Origin: Halobacillus_B sp963739045
GTDB lineage: Bacteria; Bacillota; Bacilli; Bacillales; Halobacillaceae
Direction: 5' to 3'
Assembly: GCA_963739045.1 (NCBI GenBank)
Contig: CAVTYY010000004.1
Span: 372,001-436,000, forward strand
Length of the DNA stretch: 64,000 nt
The position numbers were made by a program, and so were the translations under genes. Shown piece after piece: positions 49,981-58,803 of this stretch (its first letter is position 1; the number at the start of each line of letters is the position of its first letter). Under the pieces are notes generated by a model. The model saw only the letters and a list, made by a program, of their open reading frames with translations. It ran no database searches and was not told the DNA's origin.

Positions 49981-52355
49981 TCCAATACTTTAAATCCTCG
50001 ATCAGAAGAAAGTTCTTTCTAGTCATGATGATAGTATTTCTTGTCATATTATCCGCCATCTCTTTGTTAGTATATTTTCAGAATGCTAATCAAGCTCATC
50101 ATGTCCAGGTAAGTGAACAATTGCAGAATAAACGCGACACTATTAATAGGATTAAGGAAGATTATAACCAAATGGTTTCACGCGTGCGAGGCTATATTGC
50201 CTTTTCAAACGAAGAAGAGCTGGAAAAATCCCGTGCCTATTCCAAAGACTTATTGGATCATATTGCAGAGATTAACAAGGGTGATTGGACAGATGAGGAA
50301 CTATTGGAAATATCCAGCCTCAAATTATTTGTTAATCATTACTGGGAAGATTTGATCCCAAAGGTGACCCAGTATGTAGAGTCGGGGGATTATGAAGCGA
50401 TCAGGACAATTAGTCTTTCGGATACGACAGCCGAGATCAATCACTTAATCACAAATTTAGACACTATTTCTGCCAAAACGCAGCAAAGTCTAACTAATGA
50501 GAATGATAAATTCATTAAGCAGGTGGACCTGATTTCGTATGCATTAATTGGATTTATTCTAATTGTGTTCCTTATTTTATACTGGGTAACACGGAATTTG
50601 AGCAAGGGTATAGGACAGCCGTTATTCGAATTGTCCAGTGCTTCTCAGGCGCTTGCAGCGGGAAATACATACCAATTACAAACAATTGCCCGTAAAGATG
50701 AGATAGGCGTCTTACACCGTTCTTTTCAAGAAATGGCCACGCAAATCAATGAAAGAGAAGAAAGTTTATCCGCACAGAATGAAGAGCTGGTCGCTCAGCA
50801 GGGAACTCTCGAAGACTATTTAGCTGAGTTGAGAAATCTTAACTTAGCTTTAAATGAGTCTTCGATTGTAGCCACCCTGAATAAAGAAGGTAACATATGT
50901 TCTGCGAATGAGAAGCTAAGCGAAATTACCGGCTTAACAGAAAACCAATTAGAAGGGAAATCTTTCTTAAGCTTGTCTAAAAACCTTTTGAATCAGCCTT
51001 TTCATGAAGCTTTTGAGGGGGTTGATCATGGTCATGTTTGGAAAGGAGAGCTTGCCTGTTCAAGAAAAGATAACACCGTTTTCTATGGGGAGACGACGGT
51101 GGTTCCTTACGTAAATGATGAACAGGAAATCGAACAGTACATCATTATTCAGCAGGATATTACCAGTATAAAAGAAGCTGAACGACAGCTGAGAGAATCG
51201 TTAGCTGAAACAGAAGAAGCTAGAAGCACGGTGGAGAAATTAAATGCCATGAATCAGTCCCTATCCACGACGATGAGCAAGAAGCTGCTTCTAGAAAGAG
51301 TTCTGCAGCAGCTGGCAGAACTGTACAGTTTTGATCATGGCATTTTCTTTTTAATCGAATCGGAGCAATATTCTTCGATTGGCATTGAAGCTGCTGTGTT
51401 CGAAAATGGGGTGAAGGGGGCTTTTACTTATGTGATTGAGCGATTGTCTCAGCTCCAAGCTCCATTCGTCAGACAGCGCAGCAGCAGACCATCAGAAGCG
51501 GGATATTATCCACCTGCGGAGAGTTATGATTTACATTTACCAGTATTTGGGTCTACAGGTAAGCTGATCGCTGTTCTCGTATCTACTCGGATCGGTGAGA
51601 CTTACCAGGATTATGAGATGGAAGCGATGGCCTCTATATTAGACCGGGCGTCCTTGTCGATTGAACGGCTGGATTCATTTGAAGTTACGGAAGTAAATCG
51701 ACAGTTGAATCAGGATATTATCGATAATGTTAATGAAGGAATCTTATTTGTAGATGAAGAAGGCAGTCTCGTTCAGTACAATCAAAACTGGCTGAATTTT
51801 CTTGGTTTGCGTTTTCCTGATCAGCATAATTGGCTGCGAAAGGAATTTGATGGATGGCTGAGTCAAGTCTGCCCTCATATTGTTGACGGCGGACGGTTTG
51901 CAGCATTTTGTAATGAAGTAATCTTTACTCACCTTCATCCGACGGGAAATCTGCAGATGGAAGTTCGATCAGGGGAAGAAACCCGGATGATTAATGTTTA
52001 CACCGAAACCATTTACAGAAAAGAGGAAAAAGTGGGGCTGCTGTTTGTATTTAGAGATATCACGATGGAGTTTGAAGTAAATCAAATGAAAACAAATCTA
52101 GTTGCTACAGTGAGCCATGAATTGCGGACGCCACTTGCTAGTGTGTTAGGTTACACTGAGCTTATGATTCAGCGGGATCTGACCCCTGAGCGTCAGGAAA
52201 GGTACTTGAAAACGATACACAGCGAGGCGAAACGATTAACCAATTTAATCAATGATTTTCTGGACTTGCAACGAATGGAAGCCGGCAGGGAACCCTTCAA
52301 ACAGGAAGTGTTTGAATTAGATGAAGTTGATGAAAGTACTGATAGAAGGTTTTGA
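49977..52355 (+). CDS. membrane sensor histidine kinase, N-terminal part (frame broken before the ATPase domain)
   Basis: A 792-residue frame holding the sensory part of a hybrid kinase. Order: membrane segment (about 13-35), extracellular four-helix-type sensor (36-185), membrane segment (186-206), HAMP (about 210-260), coiled coil, PAS (290-400), GAF (420-560), PAS (575-690), and a HisKA domain with phosphoacceptor H714 in TVSHELRTPLASVLGYTEL. The frame then ends in DEVDESTDRRF and TGA, just where the ATPase domain should begin. That domain lies in the +1 frame from 52321. Skipping one base near 52329 joins ...FELDEV to MKVLIEGFEIG... with no gap against typical kinases. So this is one gene split by a single-base insertion, a sequencing error, or a true split kinase. 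Confidence 0.85.
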   Translation: MIQYFKSSIRRKFFLVMMIVFLVILSAISLLVYFQNANQAHHVQVSEQLQNKRDTINRIKEDYNQMVSRVRGYIAFSNEEELEKSRAYSKDLLDHIAEINKGDWTDEELLEISSLKLFVNHYWEDLIPKVTQYVESGDYEAIRTISLSDTTAEINHLITNLDTISAKTQQSLTNENDKFIKQVDLISYALIGFILIVFLILYWVTRNLSKGIGQPLFELSSASQALAAGNTYQLQTIARKDEIGVLHRSFQEMATQINEREESLSAQNEELVAQQGTLEDYLAELRNLNLALNESSIVATLNKEGNICSANEKLSEITGLTENQLEGKSFLSLSKNLLNQPFHEAFEGVDHGHVWKGELACSRKDNTVFYGETTVVPYVNDEQEIEQYIIIQQDITSIKEAERQLRESLAETEEARSTVEKLNAMNQSLSTTMSKKLLLERVLQQLAELYSFDHGIFFLIESEQYSSIGIEAAVFENGVKGAFTYVIERLSQLQAPFVRQRSSRPSEAGYYPPAESYDLHLPVFGSTGKLIAVLVSTRIGETYQDYEMEAMASILDRASLSIERLDSFEVTEVNRQLNQDIIDNVNEGILFVDEEGSLVQYNQNWLNFLGLRFPDQHNWLRKEFDGWLSQVCPHIVDGGRFAAFCNEVIFTHLHPTGNLQMEVRSGEETRMINVYTETIYRKEEKVGLLFVFRDITMEFEVNQMKTNLVATVSHELRTPLASVLGYTELMIQRDLTPERQERYLKTIHSEAKRLTNLINDFLDLQRMEAGREPFKQEVFELDEVDESTDRRF

Positions 52356-53202
52356 AATTGGTCACCCTGGTCACGAATTAATCTACTCTAATGATTCCTT
52401 CACTTCCAGCGTGCATGCGGACCGTGAGAAAATGATTCAGTTGTTTACGAACTTGATCAGTAATGCCCTTAAGTTTTCTCCAGATGGAGGAGAAATCGTC
52501 GTGGCCGTAAATAATGATAAAAAGAATGTGTATGTCCATATTTCGGACGAAGGCGTAGGGATTCCTGAACCTGAGATTTCAAAGCTCTTCACGAAATTTC
52601 ACCGGATTGATAACTCTAGTCAGAGGAAAATCGGAGGAACTGGATTAGGACTTGCAATCAGTAAAGAAATTGCAGAAGTCCACCACGGGAAAATTACCGT
52701 GTTGTCTGAGCAGGGCTCAGGAAGTGTGTTTACGGTCACCCTGCCTCTGCACGAAAACCTTACTAGTCAGCAGGGGGACATTGAAAACGTGCCCCATGTA
52801 GTATTAGTCGAAGATGATCTTAGTCTTTCGGACTTGTTGAAGGATGAACTCAGAGATGCCGGCTTGAAAGTGTCTCATTACAATGAAGGAAGGTCTGTTC
52901 TTGACGTCCTTCCCACTCTTCAGGCTGATGCCTTTATCATTGATCTTACCTTAGCGGACCATGTAACTGGCTGGGAGGTTATAGCTGGCATTAAAAACTG
53001 CGGACATTTACAGGATCTGCCTATCTTTATATCAAGCGCATTGAATCAATCAAATACGGAACAAGAACTTAAAGTAGAAGGCTACTTAGTTAAACCTTAT
53101 CCTCCAAGTAAACTGTCGACGGTCATATTACAAACGCTGCTTCATGACAAGAAAAAAGGACAGATACTCATTGCTAATGAAGAAGAGATACACCAAGAGT
53201 AA
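52321..53202 (+). CDS. histidine kinase ATPase domain plus receiver, C-terminal part of the split kinase
   Basis: A 293-residue frame in +1 register to the preceding one. Residues about 5-145 are a HATPase_c domain: N-box NLISNALKFSPDGG, G1 box DEGVGIPEPE, and G2 box GGTGLGLAISKEI. Residues about 160-280 are a receiver domain with acidic VEDD, phosphoacceptor aspartate in AFIIDLTLADHVTGWE and lysine in YLVKPYPPSKL. An ATG at 52321 (or 52330) could start it, but the nearest purine-rich site (GGAAG) is 13 bases away, so independent translation would be weak. The overlap with the upstream frame is 35 bases. Together with 49977-52355 it would make a ~1080-residue hybrid kinase whose receiver passes phosphate to the Hpt domain of the first gene. 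Confidence 0.8.
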   Translation: MKLMKVLIEGFEIGHPGHELIYSNDSFTSSVHADREKMIQLFTNLISNALKFSPDGGEIVVAVNNDKKNVYVHISDEGVGIPEPEISKLFTKFHRIDNSSQRKIGGTGLGLAISKEIAEVHHGKITVLSEQGSGSVFTVTLPLHENLTSQQGDIENVPHVVLVEDDLSLSDLLKDELRDAGLKVSHYNEGRSVLDVLPTLQADAFIIDLTLADHVTGWEVIAGIKNCGHLQDLPIFISSALNQSNTEQELKVEGYLVKPYPPSKLSTVILQTLLHDKKKGQILIANEEEIHQE

Positions 53203-53327
53203 CTTGTACCGAGAACAGGTGGATAGTGGAAGATGAGGGTTAATTAGGCACAAGGAAAACCTTATGCGTCTAAGCAGACGATAAGACCGCAAATGTTGAT
53301 GAGCTGCCTCTATTTATGGAAGAATGC

Positions 53328-53373
53328 AGAAAACCTGAACCGTTGAAATGCCACGGTTCAGGTTTTCTTTTTT
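53328..53373 (+). terminator. intrinsic terminator of the signalling operon
   Basis: AGAAAACCTGAACCGT (53328-53343) and ACGGTTCAGGTTTTCT (53353-53368) form a perfect 16-bp stem with a 9-base loop and a T-run. Confidence 0.92.
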
Positions 53374-53418
53374 AACTGAAATTCATAAAGCTCGCGAAGT
53401 TCTTCAAATTCAGAAACC

Positions 53419-53432
53419 GAATGTTTGTTCGT
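53419..53432. promoter_or_regulatory. LexA (SOS) box of uvrBA
   Basis: CGAATGTTTGTTCG matches the Gram-positive LexA operator CGAAC-N4-GTTCG with one mismatch in the left arm. It overlaps the -35 element of the uvrB promoter, so LexA binding would repress transcription. Confidence 0.85.
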
Positions 53433-53454
53433 TTCATGTTAGAATGTTAAAATA
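53426..53454 (+). promoter_or_regulatory. SigA promoter of uvrBA
   Basis: TTGTTC (53426-53431) and TAAAAT (53449-53454) are spaced by 17 bases, about 45 bases upstream of the uvrB start. The LexA box covers the -35 hexamer. Confidence 0.65.
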
Positions 53455-53499
53455 TTGTGGTAAACTAATGATGAATTAGTTAGGAACGGAGGGGTCGTC

Positions 53500-55479
53500 A
53501 TGGAGAATCAATTTGAATTGGTATCCCATTATTCGCCGCAGGGAGATCAGCCTAAAGCTATAAAAGAGCTTGTGGACGGCATCAATAGAGGTGAAAAGCA
53601 TCAGACATTATTGGGTGCAACAGGTACAGGTAAAACGTTTACCATGTCTAATGTGATCCAGCAAGTGAACAAGCCAACTCTCATTATTGCCCATAACAAA
53701 ACATTGGCAGGTCAATTATACAGCGAATTTAAAGAGTTTTTTCCTAATAATGCAGTCGAATATTTTGTAAGCTATTACGATTATTATCAGCCGGAAGCTT
53801 ACGTGCCATCATCGGATACGTTTATTGAAAAAGATGCGAGCATTAATGATGAAATAGATAAACTCCGCCACTCGGCAACGTCCTCATTATTTGAAAGGAA
53901 CGATGTGATCATAGTAGCCAGTGTTTCCTGTATCTATGGCCTGGGTTCTCCTGACGAATACCGCAGCCAGGTTCTCTCGATTCGGACCGGCATGGAGAAA
54001 GACCGTGATGAATTACTTCGTAACCTGGTAGATATTCAGTACGCTAGAAATGACATCGATTTTCAGCGTGGTACCTTTAGAGTGAGAGGGGATTCAGTAG
54101 AAATTATCCCTGCTTCACGAGAAGACCATGCGATGCGTGTTGAATTTTTCGGCGATGAAATTGATCGAATAAGAGAAGTGGATGTGCTGACAGGGGAAAT
54201 CGTTGGTGACCGTGAACATGTTGCCATCTTCCCGGCCTCTCACTTCGTCACCCGTGAAGCGAAACTGAAAAAAGCCATTAAAAATATAGAAGAAGAATTA
54301 AACGTCCGCGTCAAGGAATTGAAGGATGAAAATAAATTGCTGGAAGCTCAGCGGATCGAACAGCGGACCAACTATGATTTGGAAATGATGAATGAAATGG
54401 GCTTTTGTTCGGGTATCGAGAACTACTCCCGGCATTTAACTTTCAGAGAAAAGGGAGCCACTCCTTATACTCTGCTTGACTATTTCCCAGATGACTTCCT
54501 GATTATGGCAGATGAATCCCACGTTACCCTTCCGCAGGTTCGAGGAATGTTTAACGGGGACAAAGCTCGTAAACAGGTGCTCGTCGACCACGGATTCCGT
54601 CTGCCGTCTGCTCTTGACAACCGGCCGCTCAGGTTTGAAGAATTTGAAGATCATATCAATCAGATTACGTATGTGTCCGCAACACCCGGCCCTTACGAAT
54701 TAGACCATACACCTCAAGTCACTGAACAGATTATCCGTCCAACCGGTTTATTGGATCCGGAAATAGACATTAGACCGATCCATGGTCAAATTGATGATTT
54801 AATCGGAGAGATTAATAAGCGCAGTGAACGTAAGGAACGAGTACTGGTCACTACCTTAACGAAGAAAATGTCAGAGGACTTAACGGATTACTTAAAGGAA
54901 CTTGGCATTAAGGTCGCTTATTTACACTCTGAAATTAAAACCCTTGAACGAATTGAAATTATCCGTGATTTAAGAAGAGGCAAATATGATGTATTAATAG
55001 GAATTAACTTATTAAGGGAAGGGTTGGATATTCCTGAGGTTTCGCTCGTAACGATTTTGGATGCAGATAAAGAAGGATTTCTGCGCTCTGACCGCTCGTT
55101 AATTCAGACGATCGGCCGGGCTGCTCGTAACGAGAACGGCCAAGTGATTATGTATGCGGATAAAATTACGAAATCTATGCAGTTTGCTATTGATGAAACC
55201 TACCGGCGTCGTGAAAAGCAGATCGCCTATAATGAAGAGCATGGCATTACCCCGACAACGATTAACAAAGAGATTAGGGATGTCATTAAAGCAACCTCTG
55301 CTGCTGAAGAAGAGGCATCTTATGAAACAGGGAAAAAACCTTCAGAGATGACCAAGAGAGAGCGTGGAGAATTAGTGGATAACCTCGAGACAGAAATGAA
55401 ACAAGCTGCCAGGGATCTGGATTTCGAGAAGGCAGCCGAATTGAGAGATATTATTTTGGAACTAAAAGCGGAAGGATGA
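53500..55479 (+). CDS. uvrB: excinuclease ABC subunit B
   Basis: A 659-residue damage-verification helicase of nucleotide excision repair, which receives DNA from UvrA and recruits UvrC. Walker A is GATGTGKTFT near 39-48; the beta-hairpin region YYDYYQPEAYVPSSDTFIEK lies near 92-111; motif II is ADESHV; motifs V-VI are GINLLREGLDIPEVSLV and QTIGRAARN. The C-terminal UVR domain that binds UvrC is DLDFEKAAELRDIILELKAE. Length and ends are normal. CGGAGGGG precedes the ATG at 53500. uvrA follows after seven bases, so the two are one operon, and a LexA box overlaps the promoter. The usual B. subtilis neighbour csbA is absent upstream. Confidence 0.98.
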   Translation: MENQFELVSHYSPQGDQPKAIKELVDGINRGEKHQTLLGATGTGKTFTMSNVIQQVNKPTLIIAHNKTLAGQLYSEFKEFFPNNAVEYFVSYYDYYQPEAYVPSSDTFIEKDASINDEIDKLRHSATSSLFERNDVIIVASVSCIYGLGSPDEYRSQVLSIRTGMEKDRDELLRNLVDIQYARNDIDFQRGTFRVRGDSVEIIPASREDHAMRVEFFGDEIDRIREVDVLTGEIVGDREHVAIFPASHFVTREAKLKKAIKNIEEELNVRVKELKDENKLLEAQRIEQRTNYDLEMMNEMGFCSGIENYSRHLTFREKGATPYTLLDYFPDDFLIMADESHVTLPQVRGMFNGDKARKQVLVDHGFRLPSALDNRPLRFEEFEDHINQITYVSATPGPYELDHTPQVTEQIIRPTGLLDPEIDIRPIHGQIDDLIGEINKRSERKERVLVTTLTKKMSEDLTDYLKELGIKVAYLHSEIKTLERIEIIRDLRRGKYDVLIGINLLREGLDIPEVSLVTILDADKEGFLRSDRSLIQTIGRAARNENGQVIMYADKITKSMQFAIDETYRRREKQIAYNEEHGITPTTINKEIRDVIKATSAAEEEASYETGKKPSEMTKRERGELVDNLETEMKQAARDLDFEKAAELRDIILELKAEG

Positions 55480-55486
55480 GCACTTT

Positions 55487-58363
55487 ATGGCCAGCAAGCA
55501 TATTAGCATTAAAGGAGCCAGAGCACATAACTTAAAAAATATCGATATTGATATTCCTAAGAATAAATTAGTCGTGATGACAGGACTATCCGGGTCAGGA
55601 AAGTCTTCGCTTGCGTTTGACACCATCTATGCTGAAGGGCAGCGCAGGTATGTAGAATCTCTGAGTGCCTATGCCCGCCAGTTCCTAGGGCAAATGGACA
55701 AACCGGATGTAGATTCCATCGAAGGATTATCACCGGCGATCTCTATAGATCAGAAAACTACGAGCAGAAATCCCCGTTCTACTGTAGGTACGGTAACGGA
55801 AATTTATGATTATTTACGTTTGTTGTTTGCTCGAATCGGCAGACCCACATGTCCAAACCACGGAATTGAGATTAGTTCCCAGACCGTTCAGCAGATGGTC
55901 GACCGGATTCTTGAATATCCCGAACGAACGAAAATGCAAATCCTGGCCCCGGTTGTATCTGGACGTAAGGGTGAACATGTGAAGGTTTTTGAACAACTGC
56001 AGAAGGAAGGTTATATCCGGCTGAGGGTAGACGGGGAAATGCGTGAAATTTCCGAGGAAATAAACTTAGAGAAAAACAAGAAACACTCTATTGAAGTTGT
56101 CGTGGACCGAATTGTTGTGAAGGATGGAGTGGAAGGCCGCTTGTCCGACTCCTTAGAGACCTCTCTGAATCTAGGTGGCGGCCATACAGTTGTAGATGTA
56201 ATCGGAGAAGAAGAACTCATGTTCAGTGAACATCATGCCTGTCCGATTTGCGGATTTTCTGTAAGTGAATTAGAACCGAGGATGTTTTCATTTAATAGTC
56301 CTTACGGCGCCTGCAACCGCTGTGATGGTCTGGGTACCCAGCTTGAGGTGGACATCGACCTTGTGATTCCCGATTGGTCCAAATCTTTAAATCAGCACGC
56401 CATTTCTGCCTGGGAGCCGACGAGTTCTCAGTACTATCCTCAGCTGCTTAAAAGTGTGTGCAATCATTATGGCATTGACATGGACCAGCCGATTAAAGAG
56501 ATTCCGAAGAAAGTTTTAGAACGAATTTTATACGGCAGCGGAGAAGAAAAAATTCATTTCCGTTATGAAAATGATTTCGGTAAAGTCCGGGAAAATGAAA
56601 TCTTCTTTGAAGGAGTCATCCCCAATATTTCCCGCCGCTACAGAGAAACGGGGTCTGACTTTATTCGCGAACAAATGGAAAAATATATGACCCAGAAGCC
56701 TTGCCCGAAGTGTAAGGGAAATCGCTTGAATGAAGAAGCGTTAGCTGTTCGGATTAATGGAAAGCACATCGGTGTAACCACAGACTTCTCGGTTACGGAA
56801 GCTAAAGAATTCTTTGAAGGCGTAGAACTGACGGAAAAAGAAAGAACCATTGCCCGCATGATTCTTAAAGAAATTTGTGAGCGGCTGAGTTTCCTTGCGA
56901 ACGTTGGCTTGGATTACTTGACTCTTTCGCGTTCGGCAGGAACTTTATCCGGCGGTGAAGCGCAGAGAATTAGGCTGGCAACGCAAATCGGCTCAGCTCT
57001 TACCGGCGTTCTCTATGTGCTGGACGAGCCTTCCATCGGACTTCATCAGAGGGATAATGACCGGCTGATTAGTACGTTAAAAAGGATGCGTGACTTAGAT
57101 AACACGCTGATCGTCGTAGAACACGATGAAGACACGATGCTTGCTGCCGACTATTTAATTGATATAGGGCCAGGAGCGGGCGCTCATGGCGGACATATTG
57201 TAACCCAGGGGACGCCTAAACAAGTTATGCGCAGTAAGAAGTCTTTAACTGGGCAGTATTTGTCTGGGGATAGATTTATCCCGCTGCCTGCTAAACGGAG
57301 AGAGCCGGACGGCCGCTATCTGACCATTAAAAAAGCAGAAGAAAATAACTTGAAAAAAGTAAACGCTCGTATTCCGCTGGGCTTGTTTACAGCCGTAACC
57401 GGTGTATCCGGATCAGGCAAGAGTACCTTAATTAACGAAATATTATACAAGACCTTATCCATGAAGCTTCATAACGGTAAACAAAAGCCAGGGAAACATG
57501 AAACGATAGAGGGAATTGATCAGCTTGAAAAAGTGATCGATATTGACCAATCACCAATTGGACGCACGCCGCGTTCCAATCCGGCAACTTATACCGGTGT
57601 CTTCGATGATATCCGTGACGTGTTCGCCCAGACGAATGAAGCGAAAATTCGTGGTTACAAAAAAGGCAGATTCAGCTTTAATGTTAAAGGCGGACGGTGT
57701 GAAGCCTGCCGCGGTGATGGGATTATCAAGATTGAAATGCACTTCCTGCCGGATGTGTATGTTCCCTGTGAAGTTTGTAATGGGAAACGCTATAACAGAG
57801 AGACACTGGAAGTTAAGTATAAAGGAAAAAGCATTTCCGATGTGCTGGGCATGACCATTGAAGAAGCTCTGGACTTTTTTGCCAATATTCCCAAGATTAA
57901 ACGAAAGCTGCAAACAGTCGCAGACGTAGGTCTGGAATATATTAAGCTTGGCCAGCCGGCAACGACTTTATCTGGAGGGGAAGCACAGCGGGTAAAACTT
58001 GCCAGCGAACTCCACCGGCGATCCAACGGTAAATCCTTTTACATTCTTGATGAGCCAACGACTGGCTTACATGTAGATGATATTTCCCGTCTGCTGCAAG
58101 TGCTTCAGCGGCTCGTCGAAAATGGGGACAGTGTATTGATCATTGAACACAACCTTGATGTGATTAAAGAAGCTGATCACATTATTGATTTAGGACCTGA
58201 AGGCGGAGAAAAAGGCGGAAAAATCATCGCTACAGGTACTCCAGAGAAAATTGGGGAAACGAAAGGATCTTACACCGGCAAGTATTTGAAGCCCGTTCTT
58301 GAGAGAGATCGAAAGCGTATGGACAACAAGGTGAAAGCAAAAGAAAAGGTATCGAGCAAGTAG
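55487..58363 (+). CDS. uvrA: excinuclease ABC subunit A
   Basis: A 958-residue damage-recognition ATPase of nucleotide excision repair. Two ABC modules: the first Walker A is GLSGSGKSSL near 33-42, the second GVSGSGKSTL near 640-649; signature sequences are LSGGEAQRIRLATQIGS and LSGGEAQRVKLASELHR. Two C-x2-C...C-x2-C zinc modules are seen, CPICGFSVSE...CNRCDG and CEACRGDG...CEVCNG. The UvrB-binding and insertion domains lie between. It follows uvrB after seven bases, with the purine-rich end of uvrB (GGAAGGATGAG) as ribosome site. A basic tail (KVKAKEKVSSK) ends the protein. It is part of the SOS-controlled operon. Confidence 0.98.
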   Translation: MASKHISIKGARAHNLKNIDIDIPKNKLVVMTGLSGSGKSSLAFDTIYAEGQRRYVESLSAYARQFLGQMDKPDVDSIEGLSPAISIDQKTTSRNPRSTVGTVTEIYDYLRLLFARIGRPTCPNHGIEISSQTVQQMVDRILEYPERTKMQILAPVVSGRKGEHVKVFEQLQKEGYIRLRVDGEMREISEEINLEKNKKHSIEVVVDRIVVKDGVEGRLSDSLETSLNLGGGHTVVDVIGEEELMFSEHHACPICGFSVSELEPRMFSFNSPYGACNRCDGLGTQLEVDIDLVIPDWSKSLNQHAISAWEPTSSQYYPQLLKSVCNHYGIDMDQPIKEIPKKVLERILYGSGEEKIHFRYENDFGKVRENEIFFEGVIPNISRRYRETGSDFIREQMEKYMTQKPCPKCKGNRLNEEALAVRINGKHIGVTTDFSVTEAKEFFEGVELTEKERTIARMILKEICERLSFLANVGLDYLTLSRSAGTLSGGEAQRIRLATQIGSALTGVLYVLDEPSIGLHQRDNDRLISTLKRMRDLDNTLIVVEHDEDTMLAADYLIDIGPGAGAHGGHIVTQGTPKQVMRSKKSLTGQYLSGDRFIPLPAKRREPDGRYLTIKKAEENNLKKVNARIPLGLFTAVTGVSGSGKSTLINEILYKTLSMKLHNGKQKPGKHETIEGIDQLEKVIDIDQSPIGRTPRSNPATYTGVFDDIRDVFAQTNEAKIRGYKKGRFSFNVKGGRCEACRGDGIIKIEMHFLPDVYVPCEVCNGKRYNRETLEVKYKGKSISDVLGMTIEEALDFFANIPKIKRKLQTVADVGLEYIKLGQPATTLSGGEAQRVKLASELHRRSNGKSFYILDEPTTGLHVDDISRLLQVLQRLVENGDSVLIIEHNLDVIKEADHIIDLGPEGGEKGGKIIATGTPEKIGETKGSYTGKYLKPVLERDRKRMDNKVKAKEKVSSK

Positions 58364-58428
58364 ATGTTTTGACGGTAGGACTCGTTTTAAAGTATCGTTA
58401 AACAAGAGATGTTTAACGGGAGGTTTCT

Positions 58429-58803
58429 ATGATGAAATTAATAGAACAGGATAAAGTGCAAAGTAAGATTAATGAATTAGCTAATAAACAAGTGTATGTA
58501 CACCTTGAAACAACGAATGGAGCTTATGCCAGCCATTTTGATGAAGAAGCCTATAATGTAGGTGCTTTCATAAGAAATGCTCAAGTAAGCTATCAACATG
58601 GTAAAATTGTCAGCACAGGCGGATCCTTTCGCGTGGGGCTGAAGCTGGACTTAGGATGGGTTTATGCAGAAGGTGTGACCGATTACGAAATTGATGATAA
58701 AGACCGGCTGCTTATGGCTGGTCATGACCGAGAAGGCCGCCTAATGGTAGCGCTGGAGATAAGCGAAACACCTTTTTCACATGAAGGCGATCATAATGAG
58801 TAA
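58429..58803 (+). CDS. yojF: YojF family protein (DUF1806)
   Basis: A 124-residue soluble protein of the YojF family, always found next to the bacillithiol deacetylase gene bshB2 (yojG) in Bacillaceae. It has no recognised catalytic motif. Segments such as YVHLETTNGAYASHFDEEAY near 23-42 and GSFRVGLKLDLGWVYAEGVT (about 65-84) mark the family. The ATG at 58429 (or the next codon) lies behind GGGAGG; a small hairpin GTTAAAC/GTTTAAC (about 58397-58417) sits just upstream of that site. Its stop overlaps bshB2 by eight bases. The function is unknown; it may support or regulate the deacetylase. Confidence 0.88.
   Translation: MMKLIEQDKVQSKINELANKQVYVHLETTNGAYASHFDEEAYNVGAFIRNAQVSYQHGKIVSTGGSFRVGLKLDLGWVYAEGVTDYEIDDKDRLLMAGHDREGRLMVALEISETPFSHEGDHNE

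Noticed and set aside
57551..57913. A 120-codon antisense frame within uvrA.
   Set aside because: A shadow of a highly conserved gene, with no ribosome site and no recognisable features.
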